A stretch of 64,000 bases of DNA from Phallus indusiatus. Lineage: Eukaryota; Basidiomycota; Agaricomycetes; Phallales; Phallaceae. The stretch spans positions 62,001-126,000 of the forward strand of contig JAQFWX010000009.1 of assembly GCA_027605045.1 (NCBI GenBank). Reading direction: 5' to 3'. Both the position numbers and the translations under genes were made by a program. Each line of letters opens with the position of its first letter. Positions within the stretch are counted from its first letter, which is position 1. This document shows, in pieces, positions 24,301 through 36,800 of the stretch. The notes below the pieces were generated by a model that saw nothing but the letters and a program-made list of their open reading frames with translations, made no database searches and was not told the DNA's origin.

Positions 24301-25250
24301 AATGGCGCATGAGCAATTGTATAGTATCAATCACTCAGTCCTTCTCTCGTTTCTCCCATCTGTCAAGATTTAAGACCAAAGCTGATGCCCCTGCTATTAC
24401 AGCATTTCAATGCTTTCACGACCATGTCAAATGCACTTTATGGTCTGTATGCATACCGTTATCCACGATCCTCGTTAAAAAAATAATCATTGTAGCATGT
24501 AATATGTAACATGTAAGAAAATCCCAATCGAGTTGCATCATTCCCTACATGCACGGACATCAATTACAAGCGAAGTGATGGACAACAACTGCGATGTTTC
24601 TCTCTCACTTCTCAATTAAAACAGCCCAAGAACAATTAAGGGAAGTGTGTGCGGCTCAAAGCGTCCGGCTGATAGCATAATGTCATCAGCAAGGATACAT
24701 GTAGATCGCCCGGATAGATTCAGCTGGACATTCGTGTAAGTTCCCGGAGCTTGTATTAGAGTAATAAGGGATAAATAATCTCTGTTGAGAAAACATATAC
24801 ATGTTCCAGTGAGCCAAATAATTAGCAGCCTAATAATGATGATCATGAGATTGGAGATAATACTAATACGTTTCAGTCTATGATCTATGTTCCGCTCAGC
24901 ACCAGCTTCGTCATGTCTGTTTGTCTAGTAGTGACTTAGTTTTATTGGTATTTGCCTAGTCCACTCTTACATACAGGTATGGTTTATTATTCCAAAACCC
25001 GATCTTCAAACAACAAAGGGGTTCTGAGCTAGCAGAGCGGAAACAAATATAGAGTATTTCCCGATGTAAATACAACAAAAAAAACAACAAGAGGAAGAGT
25101 AGCATATATTATATTGTCTGGAGGCGACAACTCGAACAAAAAAAAAGATATAAATTGAGACTTTCGTGTTTCCGCACTTGTGAGGGCATCTGAGCGTCAA
25201 AAATGAAGCGAGACAAAGGAGGGGAAAAAGAAAGGAAAACTTTTTTTGAT
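21379..25250. other. Long gene-poor stretch (3.9 kb)
   Basis: No supported gene. The best frame is a 137-codon plus-strand stretch (24096-24509) with plausible composition (KPLTESSRLLKSSLSLGRY, LPFSQIDSVSMLLDSLKKSF) but no ATG at its start and no splice partner that keeps the frame. I tested joining it to a 43-codon frame at 23884 and the phase does not fit. No transposon terminal repeats or polymerase domains were seen. The first part probably contains FKH-B upstream regulatory DNA. Confidence 0.4.
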
Positions 25251-27130
25251 TCAATCAATTCTCCGAACTTCAAATCGATCCCAACTTGGATAATTAAGGG
25301 TTTCCATACTGGGTACAGGTAATTCCAAGGGAAGCATGACGATTTTCAGCTTCCGATAATCAACATCAGTCAAAGCGAATGGTATAGGCGGTTTAGGCTG
25401 TTTATCTGGGGGAGATGGATGAAGGTGCGAGAGATAGTTGGAAGGCGAAGAAGAAGACGCCCGAGGGTTGATGCTAGTCATGGGATCAACTGGCGGATGG
25501 TGGTGATTTTGTGGGGAAATCAAAGTAGAAAGTTCGGCCAGTGCTTCTGCATTGTTCGGTTGAAGGCGAAGAATCATCCTCAAATCTAACAACGAAAAAA
25601 AAATTTTGTGGGTTTCAATAATGATATGGCTATTTTTGGAATCCAGAATCGCGTACCCTTAGCAGCTTCTTCGGGGCGATTCAACATTTTCCGCGCTTTA
25701 GCACGACGCCAATAGCCCTTTGTACTTTTATGTTGACTTAACGCAACTGTGCATGCACGTTCGGCGGCGCTCCAACTAAGAAAAGTGATTAATATCGCAT
25801 ACTTTGAATATAAGTTAGGAAAAGCCCACTTCTCAATCTTAAGATAGGCAGCCGCGAGGTTGAGTTGATAATGGGGCAACTCAGGCTCAATCGTGTGTGC
25901 TTGAATATAGTGTCGAATTGCGACCTCATAGTCTTGCTTTTTGAATGCTTCATTACCCTATGACTTCGACATTGGCAAGGTGTTTTCGACGTGAACACAA
26001 CCAACCAGTGACACCTACCCTTTCTTTCGCACGCTCTGCTTTGATGTATCGCCATTCCATCATCTCACCAATAGACATCTCATCAGCACCATCGCACTCG
26101 TCTGGATCAACTCCGCCGAAATCTAAGCTGGTTTCCCATACGTCTTCTTCGCCTTTCGTACCCCAGCTCGATACACCGGAACCTCTGCCGTCCCATTCGC
26201 GTTCTTTCCCAGCCCGCTTCCCGGCCCGCTTCTTAGCTTCTTCTTCATCATCTCTAACGGTTCTTTCGCAAACTTCTCCCAAATGATCTGTAGAGCATCC
26301 ACAATCGCACCACTTCGTGGTCAATTTTTCGCGTAACACTAGACCATAGCCGCGCACGTCGAACTCGCGGGCCGTCTGCCAAAGCGTGTCAACGAGGCGT
26401 TCGTAGCCGAGTTTAAGCTTGAGCTGCCAGTTGTCCCAGACAGGATTCTTGCGTGTTTTATCGCGTACGAGACAATGCCGCTCGAGGAGTTCAAGACCTG
26501 TCGTCAGTGGACCCAGATGAGGCGGTTTGACAAAAGTGCATGGAGGAGAAGTTTCCAAAAAGCTTAGATGCGCTTTTAGTTGAGGATAGTAAGGTAAAAG
26601 ATGCAGGGAATGCAATCCGCGTCTCTGACAAATCTGAACGTTGTGTGAAATTGCCTGAGTGAACAATACAGTAGAGCTTTGAGTCGGAAGGCAAAAGGTT
26701 TACAGACTAGGAAACATACAAAATGTCTTAGTGCAGTATAGGACCACAACACCGATTTGGTAGCGACACGTTCTCCGCTTTGTCTTAGATCCATAGCAAA
26801 AGCAGCTCTAAAGAAATCCTTTATTTCCTCCGAGTCGGCATTGTTGGAGATCCATCCAGGACCGGTCAACGCAACACAATGGTGAATAAGTTTGGGGAGA
26901 TACTTGAGAGAGATATTGTGAATCCTTGTTGAGAAAAGCCTTGCAATATCTTGTTGATATCGAAGTAAGAGTATTCTGGCAATACATCTTTCCAGCTGAG
27001 CAATTGACGTCATTGTTTTAGCGACACCAGTATCAAGAGGCGATGAAAGATGAATGTCATATTCTTCTTCGTCATTATTATCAGTGTATTTACGTTTAGA
27101 ACGTCGTTTCCTCGTCGGTCGTACGGGCAT
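25251..27130 (-). CDS. TPR protein with uncharacterised N-terminal region
   Basis: The ATG at 27130 gives a basic N-terminus (MPVRPTRKRRSKRKYTDNND, a likely nuclear signal), then a helical region of about 330 residues I do not recognise (QLERCIARILLLRYQQDIAR; LLERHCLVRD; a Cys pair in KWCDCGCS), then an acidic/basic linker. The C-terminal part is a TPR module spread over three exons: YEVAIRHYIQAHTIEPELPH, YQLNLAAAYLKIEKW, AERACTVALSQHKSTKGYWR, RRAKARKMLNRPEEAAKDLR and LQPNNAEALAEL. A conserved-looking tail (FALTDVDYRKLKIVMLPLEL, SWDRFEVRRID) ends at 25251. The TPR resembles Hsp90-cochaperone clamps, so a chaperone-linked role is possible but unproven. Intron ends are approximate. Confidence 0.75.
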
Positions 27131-28921
27131 CGTCGTCGTGGTAAGATGTGGAAGTCGGACTATTTATATTAGCATCCGCGGCGATATCCGCCGGACGCGT
27201 CCACAACGGCAAATAGACTCAGACGACCTGTTAAAACGGCGTCGTTTCTTTTTTTCTCATCTGCTTGAATTTTATTGCTCAAAGCTTCAAATCCAAGTTA
27301 TCCAATCATTTTCTCTCCTACAACTGGCATGGAATTGAAGAGAATATAATACACACTCACGTCGGTAGAATTAGTCATCGGCGCCTGAGACAAAGTACGT
27401 GCACGTGCATGCCGTGTGTTCAACACTGCTTGACACTTGTTTCAGTCCACGGATCTGACCAAGGTCAGTCGACATCTCAAGTATTTCCTCGAGGTCGCAA
27501 GGTCAGGTGCGTTCCTAGGCTACTATGTTCGTACATATACAATGTCCCTGCAGGATATGAGACCTTTCCTGAAGTCTTCATTCTCTTTGTCATCTGATAA
27601 GGTTTGCGAATCCCTAAATGTTTAAATACTCATTTCCATGAAATTAGGGATTCTTTTTTGTTTGAACATGACCAACTTCCGACACGTGGTGCTTAATTTT
27701 TGTGTCTGATCCATGTGTTTGGGTTCTCGGCGTTGGTATGATTCATGGACACCGCTTCTAGGCTCAGTACTTACACCCCGACCGGAATGTCATTGTTGAC
27801 ATAACAAGCGTATTAGGACAGGATGTGAGCCTATTTATGCACTAACATTGGCTACCAAGATTAGGAATGCAAGATCGAGGTCAAGTTGGTTTCAGGATTT
27901 CCTTGCTGCTTCAATGCTGTCGACATGACTTGCTTTCCAATCGTTAGTATTGGCTTACTACAGCGACTTCTTCTGCCTTTTGCTTCATTTGAGGAGCCCG
28001 CGTGTATGAATCGCGTACACTAAAGTATGTTCAATAGATTTGGCTTGCTCATCGCACTCTTTAGTGCCGGTTTTCAGGTTTAAGCACCTAAACTTCTACG
28101 TTTAATGTGTATAGATTAGGCAATAGAGCGGTTATTACTGCGAAGCCTGCAGCAAAATGCCCACTAAATTGCCTAAGAAATGGTTTCACTCGTATTAATG
28201 AGATTATCAAAGGATGAGACGTAGACCCATTTCCAATTTGGGAGATTTGGGATCGCCTCTTCGGCGCAAAGTATGGCAGATTGCCCTCACATCTCGCTTA
28301 AAACCAGGGGGTATCGTCTAAATTTTTGTCATAATCTAAAACCTAAACATAAAGATACAATGTTGTGCAAACGCTAATAAATCATGTGACAAATAATGTT
28401 GAATGAGTATTGATTACATTTTTCTCTAGTTTGAAAAAGAAGAAGCCCATAGACACCTGCCTTTGACGATAAAAGAAACAAGGTGATAGTGCTTTACTCT
28501 TAGTTCTGGCCATTGCAAAGTAATTGACTTAGCAACGTTCCTTGCACAAGTCTAACAGCACGCTCCATTAGCTATCCAAACCACCGCGACTAGTGCCATT
28601 TTCATCGCTTGACTCTTAATAATCATTCATCGGACGAATGGACAGTACACGGACACACCGAGAGGTGGTGGACAGTCTCACTTGCCCCCTTTAACCCCAA
28701 AGTTGTCCTGTTAGCCTAAAAAAGCGACAAGTCGAATAGGCCAAATATACTCGCCTGCCTGTTGATGAAGTGTGGATTAGACGATTTTTTTTTGAACAAG
28801 AAACAAACGAAGCATTGTCTCACACAATTCATTATTTGCAACTTATGTGAAGTTTTCCTGGGGCTTGGAGCCATCATCATTAATATCATTTCAGTATATA
28901 ACCCTCGAAAATGGCGCGAAA
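27131..28921. other. Gene-poor stretch
   Basis: Promoter of the TPR gene followed by AT-rich DNA with no convincing coding frame or repeat. Confidence 0.35.
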
Positions 28922-29395
28922 TCAATTCATATCGAAGTAACGAAACGAAGCATCGCCCGCGTTAAATGACTTAAGCAAATTTTGGGAATTCATATATGAA
29001 TCAGCTGTGCTGCGACCAAAATAATAAGTAAATCGTGTTGCAAACGAGACTGGGGATGTAACTTGAGACCAAACAGTGTCAAGATGTGGCCGGAGATCTT
29101 TCTGGACCGACTCGGACTGCTTGGAATCACAGGTAGCTGCAACGTTGTAAAGATGTATGAGTATTTGATTTCATATGTCGTTAATATCGGATAACTCGCT
29201 TTGAAATAAATCATAACAGTCAAGTTACTGCGACCTAATAAAAGAGCGATACAAAGTGATGGACGTACTTTTTTCGTAAGGCTCACGTTCATGCAAATCA
29301 TGATATGTTAGCCGGAGCCAGAGTAGTTGCGAATTCGGGGCGTTTTTTGAATTTTGAAAGAGAAAAGCCAATTTAGGCCCCGCTTCGTTCGTCAT
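28922..29395 (-). CDS. Possible two-exon small gene, no known family
   Basis: The ATG at 29395 opens MTNEAGPKLAFLFQNSKNAP, SQLLWLRLTYHDLHEREPYE. A GTACGT donor follows near 29269, and a TTGCAG acceptor near 29134 continues in the matching phase with KQSESVQKDLRPHLDTVWSQ, SPVSFATRFTYYFGRSTADS and ends RYFDMN, stop at 28922. The phase agreement and protein-like composition are the only support. The intron would be about 135 bp, longer than its neighbours. Treat it as a weak candidate. Confidence 0.22.
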
Positions 29396-32213
29396 TAAAA
29401 GGGTATCCGTAAGGGACAATCCTCACAACGCATAAATCTATTGTGAATAAGCTCAAAGACTAGTAAGTCACTGCCCAATAGGATTCAATTACGAATGACT
29501 TGGACAGAAACACATTGCCGCATACTAATGAAGATCAACCTGCGGTTTCAGCTAGGAATAGTCATGATGAATGGCAGACTTATTAGTTAGAACCTTTATC
29601 TGATTTGACATATATTATTAGCCGTGAACGTGTGTGGGGTCTGGAGGAATAACTTGGCGACCATGAAAAAGTGGCATCGGCGGCGAACTGGTGTAACACG
29701 ATCAAGCAGAGGATATATATATGAGCTTCTGCGGAAAAAGATGACTTAATTGGCCAGAAACACTATAAACAAAGATAACCATTTTCTCTTGCGCAGCTGA
29801 TCAAAGAGTCCTTCCCCAGGCACGCGCACCAAGAAAAATGAGGCTGAAAGCTTGATTTGTGATGGCACTGTGGGTTCGGGTTTTCAAGATAGCCAATAGT
29901 TGACTTTGATGTTTTTTAAGATTTTTGACTTGTTGATTCAATAAACATCCAGTTTGCGCGGTGGACGTTAAGTACCGAATCTTTGAATGTCGGAGTTCAA
30001 ATTCCGGGCCATGCGCATAGTGCGCGCACAAGCTGCCAGCAGGTGCCTGCAGAATAACTTTTACTTACATTTCAAAAACAGGATGATGACGAGTGCAAGA
30101 ATTCGAAAAACCAAAGAAGGACCAAACTTGAAACATAGCAACGGCTTATTTAGCAAGTGAGTAATCATAATTTCAAAAAATTCACAGTATTATGCAGTAA
30201 ACGCGAACTTCAAATTATTTGGCATCCAACTCATGACCAGCCGAATGACCGAATCGTCAACTCTGCCTGCCTGCCAGGAGACATTGCTTTATGTAAAAAG
30301 CATGTGTCTCCCGTTTGATCGGAGGAACTTTCCCGAATGAGTCGGTAGTTTCATACAAACGCGACTGCACAACCCAAGGCCGGGAGCTGTTTTAAAAAAT
30401 GGTCAATTATCTTGATTGCATAGTTTGCGGATGCGTGTTTTTAGGTTTAGGGTGGGCATGTGCAACTTCCGGCTCCGGCAGCAGTACACTCTATGATTAT
30501 GAGTCGAGGTTTGGTCCAGGTTATCTTCGTGAAATTTCTATCATAACTTTGTATATGACGTTCGATTCAGATTTATAACCCCCCTTTTTGGATGACGCCA
30601 AAAATATGAAATTACAACATGATCGGCATGAAGTTACGTGGAAGAACGACATTTCTGTATGAAACGCGCTCAAAGAGAAGTTTCCGGAAGGACAGAATGG
30701 CCTTTTACACGATAAGCTCGTATTTGTTTTTCATTTCTCTTTGCCCAGCCATCTATTTTAACTGTTCGCAAAACATGCGTAAATATGCAAATCAAAAAAA
30801 CAAGTGTTTACTTCGACTTGGAATTCATGAAAATACAATGAGCTTCACTGGAATTCAGGCCACCAAAGCCCTGCATAGCCGTACATGTTTTCGCGGAAGG
30901 ACGAAATTTAAGGGATGCTAACGAAACGGAAAGGCTGTCATGGAAAGAGGATAGCCGTGCGTCACCGTACATAAATGCATAACCATCCAGATGGTTGCAG
31001 GAACAGGATGCAAAAAGTCGAGGACGACCGAGTCTCGGCGCCCCGAGCACCTCACAAGTCAATGTGACATGTGACATGTGACAACAGTGACGTAACGAGG
31101 TATCAGGCGCCAATGTCCCTAAGTAAACGAGGTCAGTGCAGCTATGCAATTGCAACACGTTTTTTGATCTGTCGACCCAAAAAAAGACATCCGGCCATTT
31201 TCTGCAAGGTACGTACCCATCTATCTTATCCTATCCCATCTTATCTTCAATAAACAAATACCAAACTAACCATATTTGTAGTAGTTTTTTCCCGTCCGAA
31301 TATATAATATATTATCTTATTTGCGTCGACCACGCCGTACAGGTGCTGCACTAATCCGATGACCACGATATTATTAGCAAGAACAAAGAACGACATAATC
31401 ATAATTTATTTCTCGCTTCTCTTTATAGAATCGAAAAGCCTCCTGCTGCAGTTTCACACCGTTTATTACTTGTTGATGTCTTAGAGAAGCCCTCTAGGCA
31501 ATTACGCCCTCATTTGATCATTAAGTATTCATTACTGATCCGTGTCCTTCTACTCTGCAAAATCTCGACTTTATCGGCTTTCCGTTTCGGGTTCAACTTC
31601 AGGAAAGAAATACTAAATATATATTACCATTTCTTAACTCGCTTTCCCTCCCGCTTTCTTTCTTTTCTATTTGGCTCATGTCTTCTAAGAACAGCGACCC
31701 TTTGTTGACATGGGCCTGTCGACTTACCTCCTCCACCTGCCCCTTCCTAACAGCGCTAATCTCGATTACGAAACAACACGTTGTTGCCACACCTCAGGCA
31801 GTGTTACAGGCGTAAACCGTGAGTTTGAGTTCTCGCTCGCATTTCAATCGATTTGAGGGATGGGTCTCCTCCGACTTCAGTGCGGTTATCCACTATTTTA
31901 CTCACAATATCGCCCTTCCACCGGGATCATTCTTTTTTATTTTGACCCAGAAAATTAATAAGTCCTGGAGGAATTGCACCAACTCCCGTTTCGAGGCTAT
32001 ACAGATCGGAGCAGTCCTTTCCCCTCTTGTCGCGCACCATCCGTGGCCCTGTTTTCTCATAAAAAGGCCAATCTCAGAAACAACAACAAAGTGAAACAGA
32101 GGAACGGGGCCCGCTATCGGTTCTTTACCGTCGTTCTCGCATTGTGTCCGCTTTGTGTTTCCTCTTCACTCCAATCTCCCTGTGTGAGTGACGGTTTCTT
32201 GCTATTCCCCCCG
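29396..32213. other. Gene-poor stretch and FKH-C upstream region
   Basis: No supported gene. A tandem TGTGACA-like run (GACATGTGACATGTGAC, about 31066-31082) and a TATCTTATCCTATCCCATC run (about 31219-31240) are simple repeats. The last 700 bases before FKH-C are pyrimidine-rich, as expected for a long fungal 5' UTR/promoter. Confidence 0.35.
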
Positions 32214-33866
32214 ATGGCCTTCCCGCATGGACCTTCCGGGAGCAGAGGGCGAAGAAGCAATCCCAGAAATTGGCGGCATCCATCGTTGCCCCCAATTATG
32301 CCCGCCACTTCTTCGCAACAATGGGACCGTCACGTCACTAGGTCCTCTTTCAGTGCCACGCCCCCTCCAAGAGAAGACGAGTCAGTTAATTTATCGTCCA
32401 TTCATTTCCCATTTTCACCTCGCCCTCATTCGTTGGACCAACGACGAGTATTACCGTCTGTCCAAGAATTGCACCTCGGTAGTACAGTCTCGTCGCCTTC
32501 TTTAACTTACCTTCCACCTATCATGTCATCCCCTCATTCGTCTGGAACACCTCCTCTACGAACGCGGGATAGTCCTCTTGTAGACGAACCCGTAGCTGGC
32601 CCCAGCAACACTAGTTCTAGTAGTAACAGACCTGCCAATACCGGCTCCTCAGGGAAACTTCCGAATCGTGATTACTACCCTGCCTCGTATCACCAGCACC
32701 AATTTGATGCTCTGACTTCTCATGATCGTATGTGAACTTAACCCTGATGGTTGGATCAAATTTTCAGTTTTCTCACTGACTCGCCGTAATTTTCTTCTTT
32801 TTTTCTTTAGCTTCAGCTCTTGAAGAGCGTGAAAACCTAGGTCTAAACAGCTTAGAAGGTGACCGTGATCAACAACCGCAATATTCTATGCCGTTGATTA
32901 TCGAGTGTGCCATTCTTGGTTCACCTCATCAAAGACTTACACTCGCTGAATTACGTTCAACACTTAAGCGAAGGTTTCGGTACTATGAAAAGGAAGAAGA
33001 GAAGGGTGTGAAATCATGGGAGGTATGTAATTCCTTCTTATAGCGATTCTTCTTCTTCTCGTTTTCTGATCAAGCCACAACTGACTGGTTCTTCTTTCGC
33101 CTAGAGGACTCTATTACAAAATTTGTCGAAGAAGGAGAGGTTCAAGAATGCAGAACGTCCGGAACCAGGTCAAGGCGGGTATTGGACAATTAATCATAGT
33201 GCGCAACCGCCGCAGCGTGTACGGAAGCGTGTGACAAGACGATCCATCGTTTCACCGCAACAGTCCATTCCTGGAACGTCGTCGTCTTCCTTGGCAATGG
33301 GTCCGTCTTCGAGCTCCGGAGCCTTCCAATGGAGGCCAATAACGGCCCGAATTCACCCCCGGACAGACCAAATCCTTGACATCAGCGAGGCGGGACCTTC
33401 TTCATTGTATCCTGGTACTAGTAGTGGCAGAGAATTACATGGACGACAGCAATCCTATCATCCATACAATCCAAAACCTACAATTATTACTAACGCCCCT
33501 ACAACTACTGCCGCCTCCTCATCATCACGCACACGGAACGAAACGACGATAACTACGACTTCTTCTATGACTACAACATCAACATCCCCATCATATTTAT
33601 ATCCATCCTCCGGTCCTATCTATTCTCCTGTCTATCGTAATCACCCTATCGATAATAGTAATAATATCTATAACAGCGGTCTCGGTAGCTCGACCAGTCT
33701 TTTCCGATCGATTCCTACTGAACGCGCCCCCGACGGTAGATTACTGGGGAGGCACTCACGCTGCATAATCCTGCCTCCTGTGAATCTGCGGCATCGGGAC
33801 GAGGTATACCCCTCCAGCCCTAAATATTGGCGCTACTTTGAGGTTCCTCCGTCTAACGATGAATGA
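32214..33866 (+). CDS. FKH-C: divergent forkhead-domain protein, 495 residues
   Basis: Three exons (32214-32727, 32811-33022, 33105-33866) close exactly in frame. I start at the ATG at 32214 (MAFPHGPSGSRGRR), because the upstream open frame is 5'-UTR-like. The N-terminus is Ser/Pro-rich. Exon 1 ends with the box KLPNRDYYPASYHQHQF. Exon 2 (212 nt) has LEERENLGLNSL and MPLIIECAILGSPHQRLTLA, STLKRRFRYYEKEEEK, KSWE. Exon 3 opens RTLLQNLSKKERFKNAERPE and wing GQGGYWTINH, then a long Ser/Thr-rich tail. The wing is well kept, but the NSxRHNLS recognition helix reads RTLLQNLS, so the DNA-contact His and Asn are changed. It is the sister of FKH-B, and convergent with FKH-D. Confidence 0.85.
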
Positions 33867-36800
33867 GCAGTCATTCAAAGTTCAACATAGAGACTTGATA
33901 TGGGAGGGGCAGACAGTAAATCAACCCTCCTCCTCGGTCGCCGATGCCATATATTACTTGTTCTATGAACGATAGAAGCAAAGTTCATCACAGAAGGGAC
34001 CACCAGCTGGGTACCTCCCCAAACGATCATTATCGTCTTTTAAAGAAAGGAAAAACAGGTTGGTGTGGTTAGTCAAAGAGAAAGAAGGGAGGCTGAATGA
34101 ACATATCATTCTCGCAGTGAAGACAAATTAACTTCATGGCATCTCTCGGTTGATCTGAGGTTTTTTTATATGATATCCACTCGAACTCATACCCATTCTA
34201 GTTCCCCCTCACAGAACATTATCTAGCAGAGAATCTTCTTCGTATTCCATTCTTCTTTTTTTTTCTGCTCAAGACTTCCACCCCTCTTCTGTTTTAGCCT
34301 CAGCTTTCGTATTTTAAATCGGTGCCCACCTCATCGGGAATTCCCCATGTGGCAACGCCCCCTAAGGCGGGGATTCTCTTGCACTCCAACTATTTCACCC
34401 CCACGTAATATTTCCGTCTTACCTCTTTTGTGCCTTTTGGCTATTCATTATACTCGGCATCACTGGACCGTATTCACAACCTTACCTTTCGTGGCAAAAG
34501 CAACGTGGACTTTGCGCGAAACTTTACCTTTACAAACAATAACTGCACCGGAAACAAAACAAGGACGGTGATTCTAAATAAAACGGCAATGAATGGGTAG
34601 TAACTCATCCGCCATATTTATTCGCGCTGTATTTCTTCTTGTTTCATGTACCAGGTAATGGCCCTTTATCTTCTCAAGTTTCAAGTTATTGAATTGGATG
34701 ATAATAGCTTTTTGTATTATCCGTCGGCAATGAAATCGAATTCAGGACGCTATTATTTTATGATGTAACCTTAATGCATCGACTTCTCGTACTTCAAGTT
34801 TTAGCCAGCAGAGGGCTACCCCCCATTTTACGTGCACCCAACTATCATATCACTATCACATTCTTCATATTCTAGCACTTTTTGAAGGTGTTTTCTGGAA
34901 ATTAATTCTGAAACCTTCACTTTCACAGCCTCCATTGCCTTTTTAACGTATTCGTACGCTTCTTTAATTAACTTTTATTTTTAACCATTTTGCCAGTGTA
35001 GTAACGTTCTGGCCCAAACTCTGACCCTTAACCCATTTTTGATGACTATCACATTTCATTTTTCTACCCGACTAATCGACATACCCATATTCCATATACC
35101 ATTTCACACACATAACATATACCCTGCTAATATAGTATGTCGTACTGCTACGTACGGACAGACACGATGTCTGATTTCAAGCTCCCTTGAAGATAATCCA
35201 TCATATTTCATCATTGGCGACGTCAATATATGTACATAAATAAATATCCGGGGCATTCATTTTACCTGCGAGCGATAATTGTCAATGCGGCTGCTGTGGC
35301 GAGCATATTTAGGGTCGGGTAACAAAAACCATTTACGGCTAACAAATGTATGTATGTATGTATGTACATAAACAGATGCTTTTCACTTTCTTATAATTAG
35401 CTACACGGATCCGGATCCCTCTTTTTACGTAAAAATTTCTCTCATCCTGTGTATAATCGCAAGTAATCGTCCATACGCCGTGTCCAAAAATCAATTATCA
35501 AAACACGTGTTATCATGGTTATACATAGTAAACGCCGGTCATGATTTCTCTCGCCACAAAACAAAGTGCGCTTAAAAGAAGAGCGAGAAAAAAAAATCTC
35601 CATTCTCTCATCATCACTAAAACTCGATTTAAGAAGTCGATTTTCCAGATTTTAAGCTACTTCTGAAGGTGGAAGGTGATTATCTCTAAAGAGGCTGGAA
35701 TCGAAGTTTAGGTTTCGTCGGCTTTACACGATGCACTGCTGAGATCACGGCGATGATGGCCGACTCGGGGGAAGAAATTTACCATGTAGTAGAACGCCCT
35801 GCCGCGTGTTTGTTGAGCTGTCTTGTTCCGGGTGACCACATTATGACGTTCATAATGAGACTATATTTACGGAGTGGATGCGTGCATGCATGTATGCATT
35901 ATCGCATTATCTGACCACGTTGCGTGTTTACAAGATCTAACCCAGCCTCAGGTCAAGCGGTTTTCTCGGGGGTTGACACGACGTACGACAGAATCACCGC
36001 GTCAATCTTTCCCACCTAGATGAAAATTTTTTTCGTATTCTTAGACTATGCTTGGCCTTTTGACGAGTTTGACTGGAAAAGATGTCATTATTATTTTGCA
36101 CCCGACCTGCACAGTGACAGCTTTGAACAACAAAAGACGCCACTGAATTCCAAATCTCAGAAGACCTTGGGTAAGATTACGTTATTTTCATTCAAAACTT
36201 TAATAACAACTTCCTATTAAAGAAAAGGATCCTTAGCCGTATTTTTTCCCTCGCCGTAATAACTGAATTAGAGAAGTGAAATTGCAATTCCTGCGGAATT
36301 ACTCGCGTGATCATGATCGACAAAGGAAAAGAAATGTTCGCATGCTCTTCCGACGTCTCGGTTTGGGTCTTGGGTGGCTGACTTTTCTCTTCTATATATT
36401 TTTTAGGGTCTTTACATAAACGTCAAAGAAGGGATCGGCTCATCGTCTTGAAATAGTATGTAAATTTATCTACTTCTTTTTTCGTGCGCAAAAATGAAAT
36501 AAGCCATTTTAATAGGCACCCTGTTTATTATATTAGAATTGAGTACCTTGTAGTCGTCGCTGTCAAGGCTATTACATTTTCGTCCGGAGGCTGGATCTTC
36601 TCTATACCTTTCACAGTGCGCGCGGGATGCTTCTTTGGCGTCGCTGGAGATAAAGACCCTCTTTTTAATTGGACTGATAATAGGGTTGGTGCACCATCTT
36701 AAGACAAACTCGTAATTGTTCATGGCTCACCCATACATGTGAGTGCCTTACTTATAACATCATGTCATAAAGTTGTTAAAGGGATGCTGCAAATATGCTA

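Noticed and set aside
24096..24509. 137-codon plus-strand open frame
   Set aside because: Composition is plausible, but there is no ATG at the start, no recognisable family, and joining to the upstream frame at 23884 via its GTGAGT donor gives the wrong phase.
30697..30921. Possible secreted peptide starting MAFYTISSYLFFISLCP
   Set aside because: The hydrophobic leader looks like a signal peptide, but the rest is basic, overlaps other open frames and has no splice or conservation support.
32214..33022. Velvet-domain transcription factor
   Set aside because: The first impression from the YYP box and the neighbouring LIIECAILGSP segment was a regulator such as velvet. The alignment of helices, Trp and wing with FKH-D ([16 protein letters not shown]) shows that it is a forkhead relative.
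35340..35370. TATG/TGTA microsatellite as a mobile element trace
   Set aside because: A short simple repeat with no terminal repeats or target-site duplication.
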